Below, one piece after another: positions 1 through 8,444 of a stretch of 64,000 nucleotides of DNA. A program made the translations under genes and the position numbers. The notes beneath the pieces were generated by a model, which saw only the letters and a list, made by a program, of their open reading frames with translations, searched no databases and was not told the DNA's origin. Source of the stretch: Sphingobium sp. V4 (GTDB taxonomy: Bacteria > Pseudomonadota > Alphaproteobacteria > Sphingomonadales > Sphingomonadaceae); NCBI RefSeq assembly GCF_029590555.1, contig NZ_CP081001.1, positions 1,178,001 to 1,242,000 on the forward strand, given 5' to 3'. Numbering within the stretch: the stretch's first letter is position 1; every line of letters starts with the position of its first letter.

Positions 1-91
1 CCACGAGCACTTCATGACCGATCGGCTCGTCTATCTCGACTTCCTCGATGGCGAAACGGCCGGTAAGGGCGTTGACAACCGCTGCTTTCAT
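1..91 (-). CDS. Zinc-type alcohol dehydrogenase (MDR), N-terminal fragment
   Basis: The reverse complement opens with ATG at 91 and reads MKAAVVNALTGRFAIEEVEI, then stays open to the window edge (30 codons visible). This opening is typical of medium-chain Zn-dependent NAD(P) alcohol dehydrogenases, which oxidise alcohols to aldehydes or ketones. The rest, including zinc and nucleotide-binding residues, lies outside the window. It starts 32 bp downstream of the TetR gene on the same strand, with an AGAGG-like site in the gap, so it is probably co-transcribed with TetR and the first P450. The family call rests on the N-terminus only. Confidence 0.7.
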   Translation of the reverse strand, partial: MKAAVVNALTGRFAIEEVEIDEPIGHEVLV

Positions 92-123
92 TGACTTTTA
101 ACCTCTTGAGTTATGGCCTTCTT

Positions 124-717
124 TTAGATTGCGAAGTCGATCTCGATGGTATCGAGGAGCAGATCGACATTGCGTGGAGCGGGAGTACGCAGCCAGGCTT
201 CGATGGCGGCGGCCACGCCATGGCCGCGGAAGGCGGCATAGATCGGGATGATCGCTTCGTTCTCGAACTGCAGGTTCAGGACACCCATGCGGATCAACCA
301 GAGAGTCGACTGCTCGATATGTTCGGCAACGATGCGCAGGGCTAGACGCGAGGATGCTTGCCCATTTTTGTATACCCGCTCGTAGCGAAGAACATGCTCG
401 ATCACCTCGCTCATGCCCGCACGGCGTACATCGTGGAATCGGTCAGGGTTCTTCTCGATTTCCCGCAATTTGTTGATGCGGGCGGTATCGAGTTCGACGC
501 ACAATATCCTGGTCAGCAAATCGACGGGCGACTGGGCATATTGGTAGAAAGTGGAGCGGCTGATCCCTGCACGCCGCGCGATCTCCGCTACCGATGCCTT
601 GCCGATGTCATGTTCGGCGGCGAACGCCAGAACACTTTGCTTCAGGTTGGCAAGTGTCCGCTTCACGCGGACGTCTTGATCATCCGCATCGGCGAACAAG
701 GTGTCAGAAATCTTCAT
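124..717 (-). CDS. TetR family transcriptional regulator
   Basis: This 197-residue protein has a TetR-type N-terminal helix-turn-helix at about residues 28-58 (VAEIARRAGISRSTFYQYAQ) and a variable ligand-binding C-terminal half. Length fits the family. The start is preceded by AAAGGAT at good spacing. It lies between a P450 gene and an alcohol dehydrogenase on the same strand, so it probably controls this oxidation operon, perhaps in response to a substrate or CoA ester. It is also a candidate to bind the 18-bp palindrome that recurs in front of several catabolic genes in the window; that link is inference. Confidence 0.88.
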   Translation of the reverse strand: MKISDTLFADADDQDVRVKRTLANLKQSVLAFAAEHDIGKASVAEIARRAGISRSTFYQYAQSPVDLLTRILCVELDTARINKLREIEKNPDRFHDVRRAGMSEVIEHVLRYERVYKNGQASSRLALRIVAEHIEQSTLWLIRMGVLNLQFENEAIIPIYAAFRGHGVAAAIEAWLRTPAPRNVDLLLDTIEIDFAI

Positions 718-846
718 GGTAATCCTTTGGCGATTTGGCCTTCGGTGATTTGGAAGCCGCTTGCATTGCAGTCGCAGGACGCCTCAGTCGGGCAAAGGCC
801 GCAGCCTTTCGCCGGCGAGAGGCAGGATCCAGTGCTGTCATATCGG

Positions 847-2085
847 TCACGCCACCGCGTCGAAGGCAATTTCGAGCTTTTGCAATCGGTAGATAAAATA
901 ATGTTCCGCCCGCGATGCGGAGGACGGTCCGTTCGCCAGGCGAAAATTGCAATATTTGCGCAGAAGTTGCTCGAAGGCGATCCGCAACTCGGCACGTCCA
1001 AGCTGGTTGCCGATGCAAAAGTGGATGCCGGTGCCGAAAGCCAGATGGTTTCTGATATTGGGACGATGGAGATCAACCTCGGCGGGGAAGGCGAAGCGCT
1101 TTGCGTCCCGATTGCCCGCCCCCCAGCGCAGGACAACCACGGAACGCGCGGGAATGGGCACACCACTCAGCGTCACGTCCTTGGTCGTCATCCGGAACAT
1201 GCCCTGAAGGGGCGAATCGAGCCGCAATACCTCCTCGATATAAGAACTGATCAGGCCGGGCTCCTCCCGGAGTTGGCCTTCAAGGCCCGGCGTCTGAATC
1301 AGGCGGAGCATTGCGTGCGCCATCGTGTTCGTTGTCGTCTCATGCCCGGCAACGAATATCTGCTCCATCAGGGAGACAAGTTCGGGGTCGCTGAGCCTCA
1401 AGCCGTTGACCTCGGCATTTGCCACATCGCTCAGCAAATTGTCGGCCGGCTCGATCCGGAAGCGCCGGGCTTGCTCGAGAATGAACTGCTGGAGCTGGCA
1501 AGCCTCCGTCACAGCATCGAGGATTGTATTCTGGTCCAGACTGGGGTCGACGCCGGCCGCCGAAGCATCGGACCAGCGCTTGATATCCTGCACCATGTCC
1601 CTGCTAGCGCCGATTAAGTCGGCGACAACGAATACTGGAACCATGACAGCGAATTGGGATACGAACTCCACGCTGGGCTGGTCCGCCAGGCTCGTCGCAA
1701 GATCGGCGACCACCTCCGTCAGATAGCCTTCGAGCTTTCGTACACGCGAGGGGGAGAAGGCTTTCTCCACGAACCTGCGATGAAATGTATGCCGGGGAGG
1801 GTCGGTGACGAGCAGAGCTGGCTCCAGATGGATGCCGTGATCGGCTTGAATGCGCCTGATCTCTTCCCCAATTTCTCCGGATCTGACCTGAAGCACGCCG
1901 GTATCGCTGGAATAGGTCAACGAATCACCAGCGACTTCGCGCAAGAGATCGTAATCAAGCACCACGTAGAAGCCGGTGGTTGGGTCTTTGTATACGGGAT
2001 GCGCGTCGCGCAGTTTTTCATAAGCTTCGAACGGATTCGCCTGAACAGCGGGATCAGCAAAATCGGGCAGAACGCTTTGGTTCAT
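847..2085 (-). CDS. Cytochrome P450 (first of three)
   Basis: This soluble bacterial P450 of 412 residues has all family landmarks: I-helix AGHETTTN (about 246-253), the ExxR motif EVLR (285-288) and the heme loop FGTGIHFCIG with the cysteine ligand at about 357. It should hydroxylate a hydrophobic substrate using electrons from a small iron-sulfur carrier. It is strikingly like the third P450 (9485-10738): both have a VYKDPxTGxYVV segment near the N-terminus and the same heme-loop style, so they look like paralogues. It is first in a probable operon with TetR and an alcohol dehydrogenase, and an 18-bp palindromic site lies 25 bp upstream. Its substrate and CYP family are not assignable by eye. 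Confidence 0.95.
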   Translation of the reverse strand: MNQSVLPDFADPAVQANPFEAYEKLRDAHPVYKDPTTGFYVVLDYDLLREVAGDSLTYSSDTGVLQVRSGEIGEEIRRIQADHGIHLEPALLVTDPPRHTFHRRFVEKAFSPSRVRKLEGYLTEVVADLATSLADQPSVEFVSQFAVMVPVFVVADLIGASRDMVQDIKRWSDASAAGVDPSLDQNTILDAVTEACQLQQFILEQARRFRIEPADNLLSDVANAEVNGLRLSDPELVSLMEQIFVAGHETTTNTMAHAMLRLIQTPGLEGQLREEPGLISSYIEEVLRLDSPLQGMFRMTTKDVTLSGVPIPARSVVVLRWGAGNRDAKRFAFPAEVDLHRPNIRNHLAFGTGIHFCIGNQLGRAELRIAFEQLLRKYCNFRLANGPSSASRAEHYFIYRLQKLEIAFDAVA

Positions 2086-2109
2086 TTATCTCTCTCCCCG
2101 GATATGGCC

Positions 2110-2127
2110 GTTCTGACAGGCCTGTTT
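2110..2127. promoter_or_regulatory. Candidate 18-bp operator upstream of the first P450
   Basis: The site reads GTTCTGACAGGCCTGTTT and contains the perfect palindrome ACAGGCCTGT. It matches the recurring motif of this window (approximately nAACyGACTrGTyGGTTG; 12 of 18 positions against the Rieske-gene copy) and sits 25 bp before the P450 start, the same place as in other members. It is the most diverged of the better copies. Confidence 0.45.
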
Positions 2128-2180
2128 ACACGAATCCGACACCTGTTCGATAACCTCATCCCGTTCGCCATGCAAGTCAG

Positions 2181-2196
2181 TCAAACATATGGTTGA
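2181..2196. promoter_or_regulatory. Near-palindrome between the divergent P450 and aldehyde dehydrogenase genes
   Basis: TCAAACATATGGTTGA is a 16-bp inverted repeat with 14 symmetric positions. It lies in the roughly 350-bp divergent gap between the P450 (start 2085) and the aldehyde dehydrogenase (start 2437). A second CCATATGG core occurs about 55 bp further right. Both could be operators. The rest of the gap holds no gene I can support. Confidence 0.4.
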
Positions 2197-2436
2197 AATG
2201 GAAGTCCTTAAGCCGCTCGATAGGCCCCGCCGGCTATCGTTCAAGCTCCACCATATGGTCGGGTCAGGCTTGACAGCTCAACTTTCATGCAGGATTTATC
2301 GTACACCTGTCGTCAAACGGCGAAAGACAGAGTTGATAGCAGGGGAAGAGATGTCACCAGGACCGAGTCCGCGGAACTGATGGAGCCGGGTCATGACGTC
2401 TGTGGAACAATGAGAACAATCGTCAGGAGCGAATGG

Positions 2437-3837
2437 ATGGGCTATGATTTGCTGATCGACGGCATGAGAGTGAATGGCTCGGCGACCCTCGATGTCATCA
2501 ATCCCGCGACAGGCAAGGTTTTCGCGACTTGCGCGCGGGCCGACGCGCATCAAGTCGACCAAGCTGTCGCGGCCGCCAAGCGCGCCGGCTCTGCCTGGGC
2601 TGGGCTGCATAGCATTGAACGAGGCGCCTATCTCATTCGACTCGCCGAGGGGATCGAGCGCCATGCAAGCGACATGGCGCATCTGCTGACGAGAGAGCAG
2701 GGCAAGCCGCTCGCCGAGGCGACGATGGAGGTCCAGGGCGCGGCCATGCTGCTGCGCTATTACGCCTCGCTCGATCTTCCCATGACATGCATAAGGGAAA
2801 CCGAGAGTGACAGGGTCTATGAGCAGCGCCGTCCGCTCGGCGTCGTCGCCGCAATTGCCCCCTGGAACTATCCGTTGATGATCACCATGTCCAAGATCGC
2901 ATCGGCTTTGTGCGTGGGCAATACCGTGGTCGCCAAGCCTGCCCCCTCAACTCCTTTGACAGTCCTGTTCTTCGGCGGCATTGCGGCGGACGTGCTGCCG
3001 CCCGGCGTCCTCAACATCATTGTCGATGCGAACGACCTGGGCCAGCGGCTGAGTTCCCATCCTGACGTCGCAAAAATCAGCTTCACCGGCTCCACAGGCA
3101 CCGGCAAGCGCGTGATGGAGAGCGCCGCGCCAACGCTCAAGCGTCTTACCCTTGAGTTGGGAGGCAACGACGCGGCGATCATTCTGGACGACATGGATGT
3201 CGAAGACGCGGCTGCGAAGGTCTTTGCTGCGGCGATGGTCAATGCCGGTCAGGTGTGCGTTGCCACCAAGCGCATTTATGCACCCCGCGCCATGTATGAT
3301 TCCCTTTGCGAGGCCCTGGGGCACCTTGCAGTCGGCGTGATCGTCGACGACGGGCTCAAGCAGGGCACGCAGATGGGGCCGCTTCAGAATACGCAGCAAT
3401 ATTCGCGTGTCCTTGGCCTGATCGACGACGCGGCGCGAGAGGGGACAGTCGTAGCCGGGGGGAGAGCCTTGGATAGGGAAGGCTATTTCGTCGCGCCGAC
3501 GATCATCCGTAATCTTCCTGATCATGCCCGACTGGTTCGGGAAGAGCAGTTCGGACCTGTGGTTCCGGTGCTTGCCTATGACAGCATCGACGAAGTGCTG
3601 GAGCGGGTCAACGACAGCGAATTCGGGCTTGCCGGCACCGTGTGGACGGCCGATCCCGAACGGGGCATCGATGTCGCGCGCCGTGTCGACAGTGGCGTGG
3701 TCTGGGTCAATAAGCATCTGGACCTTTCCTTCGACCTCCCGTTCGGCGGAACCAAGCAGTCGGGCATTGGCCGCGAGAACGGGATAGAGGGCCTGAAGGA
3801 ACTCACGCAGGGCAAGATCATCAACGTCGCCCTCTGA
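2437..3837 (+). CDS. NAD(P)-dependent aldehyde dehydrogenase
   Basis: The protein oxidises an aldehyde to its acid. From the ATG at 2437 it has 466 residues, with PWNYPL (about 142-147), the nucleotide loop FTGSTGTGK (216-224), the general-base Glu240 in LELGGND and the nucleophile Cys274 in GQVC. The frame is open further upstream, but AGGAG at 2425-2429 is 7 bases before ATG 2437, and the protein then starts like the family. It is transcribed away from the P450 and is followed 94 bp later by a molybdopterin oxidoreductase in the same direction. It probably acts on aldehydes produced by the P450 and alcohol dehydrogenase. Confidence 0.94.
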   Translation: MGYDLLIDGMRVNGSATLDVINPATGKVFATCARADAHQVDQAVAAAKRAGSAWAGLHSIERGAYLIRLAEGIERHASDMAHLLTREQGKPLAEATMEVQGAAMLLRYYASLDLPMTCIRETESDRVYEQRRPLGVVAAIAPWNYPLMITMSKIASALCVGNTVVAKPAPSTPLTVLFFGGIAADVLPPGVLNIIVDANDLGQRLSSHPDVAKISFTGSTGTGKRVMESAAPTLKRLTLELGGNDAAIILDDMDVEDAAAKVFAAAMVNAGQVCVATKRIYAPRAMYDSLCEALGHLAVGVIVDDGLKQGTQMGPLQNTQQYSRVLGLIDDAAREGTVVAGGRALDREGYFVAPTIIRNLPDHARLVREEQFGPVVPVLAYDSIDEVLERVNDSEFGLAGTVWTADPERGIDVARRVDSGVVWVNKHLDLSFDLPFGGTKQSGIGRENGIEGLKELTQGKIINVAL

Positions 3838-3931
3838 GATCCTGGGGCGTGCGGCCCGGTATTCGTTCCAGGAGACCGTACTTTCTAACAGATCTGCCCG
3901 GACAAGGGACGACAGCGAAGGAGAATGAATC

Positions 3932-6058
3932 GTGCCTCATCCCCTCCTGCCAGGCGAGGATGGTAATCATCCGACATTCTGTAGATTGTGCGAGGCATTC
4001 TGCGGCCTCATCGGCCAAGTGAAGGATGGGCGAGTGGTTTCCGTCAAGCCCGATCCCGAAAATCCCTCGTCGCAGGGTCATATGTGCGTCAAAGCGCCCG
4101 CGATCATGGACATCACCTATAGTGAATCCCGGGTTACCAAGCCACTCAAGCGGACGGGAAAGCCGGGAGAGTTTAGCCCGGTGAGCTGGGACGAGGCGCT
4201 GGATGATATAGCCCGGCGTCTTCGCGCGATCATCACCGAAGGGGGCGGCGATGCGTTTGCGTCCTACGTGGGCAATCCCGCTGTCTTTTCGGCCAGGGGA
4301 TGGCTCGCTGCGGAAAATTTCACAGGCGCGCTGGGAAGCGGCAAGCGTTACTCGCCCTGCTCTCAGGACACGGCACCGCGCCATGTCGCGAGCCGATGGG
4401 TTTTCGGGTCCGATTTCCTGTCGCCGATCCCAGACCTTGAAGCAACGGACTTCCTCATCATCCTTGGGTCCAATCCGCTGATTTCCCATGGCGGTCTGCT
4501 GACGGCCCCTAGAATGCGGCATCACCTTAACGAAATCTCCAGCCGCGGAAAGGTCGTCGTCATCGATCCGCGGCGCACCGAGACCGCCCGCGTTTTCGAG
4601 CATGTGCCCGTCAAAGCCGGTACTGACGCCTGGCTCCTGGCCGCGATGCTCCGCCTGATCCTTGAGGCGGGGCTGGCCGACACAGATTTTTTGGCCCACT
4701 ATGTCAAAGGCTGGGATTCCCTGACTGAAGCGCTGGGCGATTTCAATGTCGAGCGGGCGGCGGCGATATGCGGCATTGACGCGTTGAAGATCACCGAAAT
4801 GGCGCTCGCCTTCGGCCGGACGGAACGGGCGGCGATCTACAGCCGCGTCGGCATCTGCCGCACGACCTTCGGTACGATCACCAATCTCTTGATTGACGCG
4901 CTCAACATCGCGTGCGGCAAGCTCGGGCGCCGGGGTGGGGTGATGTTCGGCTTCAATCCGCTCTCCGGGGGGAGGGCGCCGACGACCGGCATTCCCCGAT
5001 CGCGTATCGGCGACCTCCCGGGCGCGGCGGGTTTCCTTCCCTGCATCGCGCTGCCAGACGACATTCTGGAAAAGGGCAGGGGGCGCGTACGGGCCTTGAT
5101 GGTCACGGCCGGCAACCCCGTGCTTTCAGCGCCGGCTGCCCCTCGGCTGGTTGAGGCCGTGCGTGACCTCGAACTGTTTTTCTCGCTCGACCTGTTTGTC
5201 AACGAAACCAATCGCTTTGCTCATTATATTCTCCCGACGACGACCTTCATCGAACGCGAAGATATTCCCATGCTGGGCTTCAGTCACATGGTACGCGCAT
5301 ATGCGCAATATACGCCGGCTCTTGTCCGCCCTCAGGGCGAGGCCAGGGAAGAACATGAGATCTACCGCGACATAGCAGCCCGGATGGGCATAAGCGCCCC
5401 TTATCCCAGTCGCATTTTGAGGATGATGGGCTGGCTAGGCGTCAACGTCGATCCCATGGCCTTGTTCGATCTGGCGCTTCGCACCGGTCCGGCCGGTGAC
5501 CGTTTCGGGCTGACGAAGCGAGGCCTCTCCATCTCGGCGCTCAAGAAGCATCCCCACGGAATCCTTCTGGACGACACCGCGGTCCAGGAGAATTGGCGGA
5601 AAAAAATCGCACATCGCGATGGCTTCATCCGGTTGTGGAACGCGGAGATCGCGCAAGAGATGGAGCGGCTGCGCAACCATAAATACGACGCTGGCCTGAA
5701 GCTCATCGGAAGGCGGCACCTGAAGTCTCTGAACAGTTGGATGCACCGCGTCGATAAGCTTGTTCGATCCCAGACGCCGACCCTGCTCGTTCATCCGGAA
5801 GACGCGGCGGAACGCGGTCTCTCCACCGGAGACCGCGTCCGTCTATCATCGCGAACTGGATCGGTGGAGGTTCTCGTCGAATGTTCCGACGAGATGATCC
5901 GCGGTACGCTCTCCTACCCCCATGGATGGGGGCACCTGGACGATGAAACCATGGTCAACATCAATCTCCTGGTGCCCGACCGGCCCGAGCAAATCGAGCA
6001 GGTTTCGGGCGCCAGTATCCTTGACGCCATTCCCGTTACACTGGAGCGAATGGCATAG
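3932..6058 (+). CDS. Molybdopterin oxidoreductase with N-terminal [4Fe-4S] domain
   Basis: This 708-residue enzyme belongs to the DMSO-reductase/formate-dehydrogenase superfamily. The N-terminal cluster motif uses Cys17, Cys20, Cys24 and Cys52. The bis-MGD fold follows, with a C-terminal molydopterin-binding domain near the end (DRVRLSSRTGSVEVLV). The start is GTG at 3932 with GAAGGAGA ahead of it. No Tat signal is visible, so it should be cytoplasmic. No dedicated small subunit is encoded nearby, but an FAD ferredoxin reductase follows convergently. It may hydroxylate or dehydrogenate a pathway intermediate; the reaction cannot be inferred from the sequence alone. Confidence 0.9.
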   Translation: MPHPLLPGEDGNHPTFCRLCEAFCGLIGQVKDGRVVSVKPDPENPSSQGHMCVKAPAIMDITYSESRVTKPLKRTGKPGEFSPVSWDEALDDIARRLRAIITEGGGDAFASYVGNPAVFSARGWLAAENFTGALGSGKRYSPCSQDTAPRHVASRWVFGSDFLSPIPDLEATDFLIILGSNPLISHGGLLTAPRMRHHLNEISSRGKVVVIDPRRTETARVFEHVPVKAGTDAWLLAAMLRLILEAGLADTDFLAHYVKGWDSLTEALGDFNVERAAAICGIDALKITEMALAFGRTERAAIYSRVGICRTTFGTITNLLIDALNIACGKLGRRGGVMFGFNPLSGGRAPTTGIPRSRIGDLPGAAGFLPCIALPDDILEKGRGRVRALMVTAGNPVLSAPAAPRLVEAVRDLELFFSLDLFVNETNRFAHYILPTTTFIEREDIPMLGFSHMVRAYAQYTPALVRPQGEAREEHEIYRDIAARMGISAPYPSRILRMMGWLGVNVDPMALFDLALRTGPAGDRFGLTKRGLSISALKKHPHGILLDDTAVQENWRKKIAHRDGFIRLWNAEIAQEMERLRNHKYDAGLKLIGRRHLKSLNSWMHRVDKLVRSQTPTLLVHPEDAAERGLSTGDRVRLSSRTGSVEVLVECSDEMIRGTLSYPHGWGHLDDETMVNINLLVPDRPEQIEQVSGASILDAIPVTLERMA

Positions 6059-6081
6059 GAATGCTTCCGTCGCTCAGAGCG

Positions 6082-6894
6082 TTACCCAACAAACGCCCGT
6101 TCAATAACGAAATCGGCTGGCCTGGCGTTCGATCCCTCCTCAAAACCTTGCGATAGTAGCATCTGAGAGAGGTCCCGGATCATTGCCATGCTCCCGCAAA
6201 GCATGATGCGATCCAGAGCGGGATCAAGTGATCTTGCTCCGGGGATCAAATCAAACAGCACGCCTTTTTCGACAAGGGTACCGATTCGTCCCATGGTGTG
6301 GAATGCCTCCCTCGTAACGGTCGGGACATAATGGAGTTGGACGTTCGCTTGCCCGTGCACCAAGGGGTCGTCGAGCAGGCGATTTTCCAAGTCTGCCCGG
6401 TAGGCGAGGTCGCTAATATTCCGTACGCAATGAACCAGGACTATCTGTTCAAACCGATCATAGATGTCAGGATCGCGGACTAGCGACATGAACGGCGCCA
6501 GCCCGGTTCCCGAGCCGAACAGAAATAGCCGCTTTCCCGGACGCAGCGCATCCGCTACGAGAGTTCCCGTCGGCTTTCGACCCAAGTAGAGGGAATCGCC
6601 GGGCCCAATATTTTGAAGCCTCGATGTCAATGGGCCATCATCGATCTTAATCGACAGGAACTCCAGTTCTTCGGCCCATGCGGGACTCGCGATCGAGTAA
6701 GCACGCAGCAAGGGGCGATCCTCTTCTGAAAGACCGACCATGACGAACTCGCCAGATCTGAAACGGAAGCTTGGCGGGCGTGTGATGGTGAAGCTGAAAA
6801 GGCGATCGTTCCAATGCCGAACTGCCCTAACCTCCTCGACAGAGAGGCTAGAAGTCGGCGCATAGTTCGTGATAATTTCGGCAGATTGATACAT
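6082..6894 (-). CDS. fpr: Ferredoxin--NADP(+) reductase (FNR type)
   Basis: The 270-residue protein has the plant-type FNR layout: an FAD domain with RAYSIAS (about 64-70) and an NAD(P) domain with GSGTGLAPF (about 127-135), ending in a family-like aromatic tail (ERAFVG). It moves electrons between NADPH and a small iron protein. It lies 25 bp downstream of the rubredoxin gene, which overlaps the second P450, all on the same strand. This order suggests a NAD(P)H to reductase to rubredoxin to P450 chain; the physiological partner is inferred. Confidence 0.93.
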   Translation of the reverse strand: MYQSAEIITNYAPTSSLSVEEVRAVRHWNDRLFSFTITRPPSFRFRSGEFVMVGLSEEDRPLLRAYSIASPAWAEELEFLSIKIDDGPLTSRLQNIGPGDSLYLGRKPTGTLVADALRPGKRLFLFGSGTGLAPFMSLVRDPDIYDRFEQIVLVHCVRNISDLAYRADLENRLLDDPLVHGQANVQLHYVPTVTREAFHTMGRIGTLVEKGVLFDLIPGARSLDPALDRIMLCGSMAMIRDLSQMLLSQGFEEGSNARPADFVIERAFVG

Positions 6895-6919
6895 GGGCGA
6901 GTCTCGTTTGCTCTAGATT

Positions 6920-7099
6920 TTACTCTGACTCGTTCGGTTCGAACTTGTCCTTTTCCGCGCCGCATTGTGGACAACGCCAATCGTCGGGAACATCGACCCA
7001 TCTGGTGTGCGGGGGTATGTCGGAATCGGCCCATCCCTCGCTTTCCTGATATTCGAACCCGCAAACACCGCACATCCAGGATTCCGTCGGATCAGACAT
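6920..7099 (-). CDS. Rubredoxin
   Basis: This short gene encodes 59 residues with two knuckles that bind one iron: CGVCG (Cys10, Cys13) and CPQCG (Cys43, Cys46). The flanking rubredoxin signature PDDWRCPQCG is present. Its ATG lies inside the end of the second P450 gene (an 8-base overlap, ATGTCTGA), so the two are translationally coupled. The next gene downstream is a ferredoxin reductase. Rubredoxins usually serve alkane hydroxylases of the AlkB type, none of which is visible here, so a role as P450 redox partner is the likely reading. Confidence 0.93.
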   Translation of the reverse strand: MSDPTESWMCGVCGFEYQESEGWADSDIPPHTRWVDVPDDWRCPQCGAEKDKFEPNESE

Positions 7100-8318
7100 G
7101 ATCGAATTCCATGACCAGTCTGCTCATCCCGCTGGCAAAGGCATGAACAATCCAACGCTCGCTGTCAGGCTCTGCTGCGACGCGGAAATTTTTAAGGCGT
7201 GACAAGAGGTTGGTAAAGACGATCTTGAGTTCGCTGCGCGCAAGTGCGTTCCCGAGACAATAGTGAATCCCGCTGCCAAATGTCAGGTGCTGATTGGCGT
7301 TTTTCCTGTCGAGACGCAGGACATCGGGGTCGGCAAATTTTCGTTCGTCACGGTTCGCCGCTGCCCAACGCAGCATCACAGTTGCACCCTCAGGAATAGT
7401 GACCCCGCGTATTGCCACCTCTCGAGTGGCCTTGCGATAAAGGCCCTGTAGAACCGAAGTGAGCCGAAGAACCTCCTCGACAAAAACAGGGATTTTCGAG
7501 AAATCCTCACGAAGTTCCTGTTCAAGGCCCTGATCACACATCAAACGCAAGCCCAAGGCTATCGTATTTGTCGTGGTTTCATTACCTGCCACTATAAGTT
7601 GCGTGGCGATACCGAGCATTTCCTCATCGTTCAGTAAGCGCCCGTCGATTTCACTGTTAACGATATCAGTGAGAATATTATCGCCGGGATTCTGTCGATA
7701 TTGCGCAGCCACATTCTTGAGATAAGCCTGCATTTCCAGGGTGGCCTTGGCGCAATCGACGCGGACGTCGATGGGTAGCCGCAGGTCGCTGAGCAGCACC
7801 CGTGAATCCGACCATCTTTTAAACATCTTATAATCTTGGCGGGGCACGCCAAGTTGGTCACTAATAATGTACATCGGAAGAGGAATTGCCAGATCAGCTA
7901 ATATCTCACACTTTCCGTTATTTTCAAACTTCTCGATCAATTCCGCGCAAATCGCATTCATGTACTCGCTCATTTTGTTGATCCGGCGAGGATGAAATGC
8001 ACCTTGAACGATGGACCGGTACTTGGTGTGCGCCGGCGGATCCGCAGATTGCAGTGTGTCAACATGAGGGGCGGCATGCTCACGCAAAATCCGTCCAGCT
8101 TCGTCATCCGCCAGGAAAGCCCCGTCGACCTGCATCTGGGCGCTGCTTGAAAAGGTTTCAGGGTCGCCCGCGATCGCCTCAATGTCATCATAACGGGTGA
8201 TCACGTAGACCCCGGAAACAGGATCCTTGTAAACGGGAGCCTCGTCGCGAAGCCATTTATATGCAGGAAACGGGTTCCGCAAAACGGCGTCGGCGGTAAG
8301 CGTCAAATCCTCTGCCAT
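7092..8318 (-). CDS. Cytochrome P450 (second of three), coupled to rubredoxin
   Basis: From ATG 8318 the enzyme has 408 residues with I-helix AGNETTTN (about 244-251, Asn where the others have His), EEVLR (281-285) and heme loop FGSGIHYCLG (Cys about 354). Start 8318 has AGGAAG a few bases upstream. A longer start at 8399 is possible and also has an AAGGAA site, adding 27 residues. It is more distant from the other two P450s than they are from each other. Its stop overlaps the rubredoxin start, and a LysR gene is divergent at 8445. It lacks the 18-bp motif found at the other two P450 genes. Confidence 0.94.
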   Translation of the reverse strand: MAEDLTLTADAVLRNPFPAYKWLRDEAPVYKDPVSGVYVITRYDDIEAIAGDPETFSSSAQMQVDGAFLADDEAGRILREHAAPHVDTLQSADPPAHTKYRSIVQGAFHPRRINKMSEYMNAICAELIEKFENNGKCEILADLAIPLPMYIISDQLGVPRQDYKMFKRWSDSRVLLSDLRLPIDVRVDCAKATLEMQAYLKNVAAQYRQNPGDNILTDIVNSEIDGRLLNDEEMLGIATQLIVAGNETTTNTIALGLRLMCDQGLEQELREDFSKIPVFVEEVLRLTSVLQGLYRKATREVAIRGVTIPEGATVMLRWAAANRDERKFADPDVLRLDRKNANQHLTFGSGIHYCLGNALARSELKIVFTNLLSRLKNFRVAAEPDSERWIVHAFASGMSRLVMEFDHV

Positions 8319-8444
8319 CACAAACTTCCTTTTTTGCTTGTCAAGGCGAGAGGCTAGGGGATGGCTTGGCGGGCATCCATAACGAACATTGGACATCATA
8401 TATGAATTTCCTTATAGGTTGACGAACGGGAGAGGCCGCGAAAA

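Noticed and set aside
358..1617. Open frame of 419 residues on the plus strand opposite the TetR and first P450 genes.
   Set aside because: It is the complement of two well-supported genes, has no domain and no ribosome site. GC-rich DNA gives long antisense frames.
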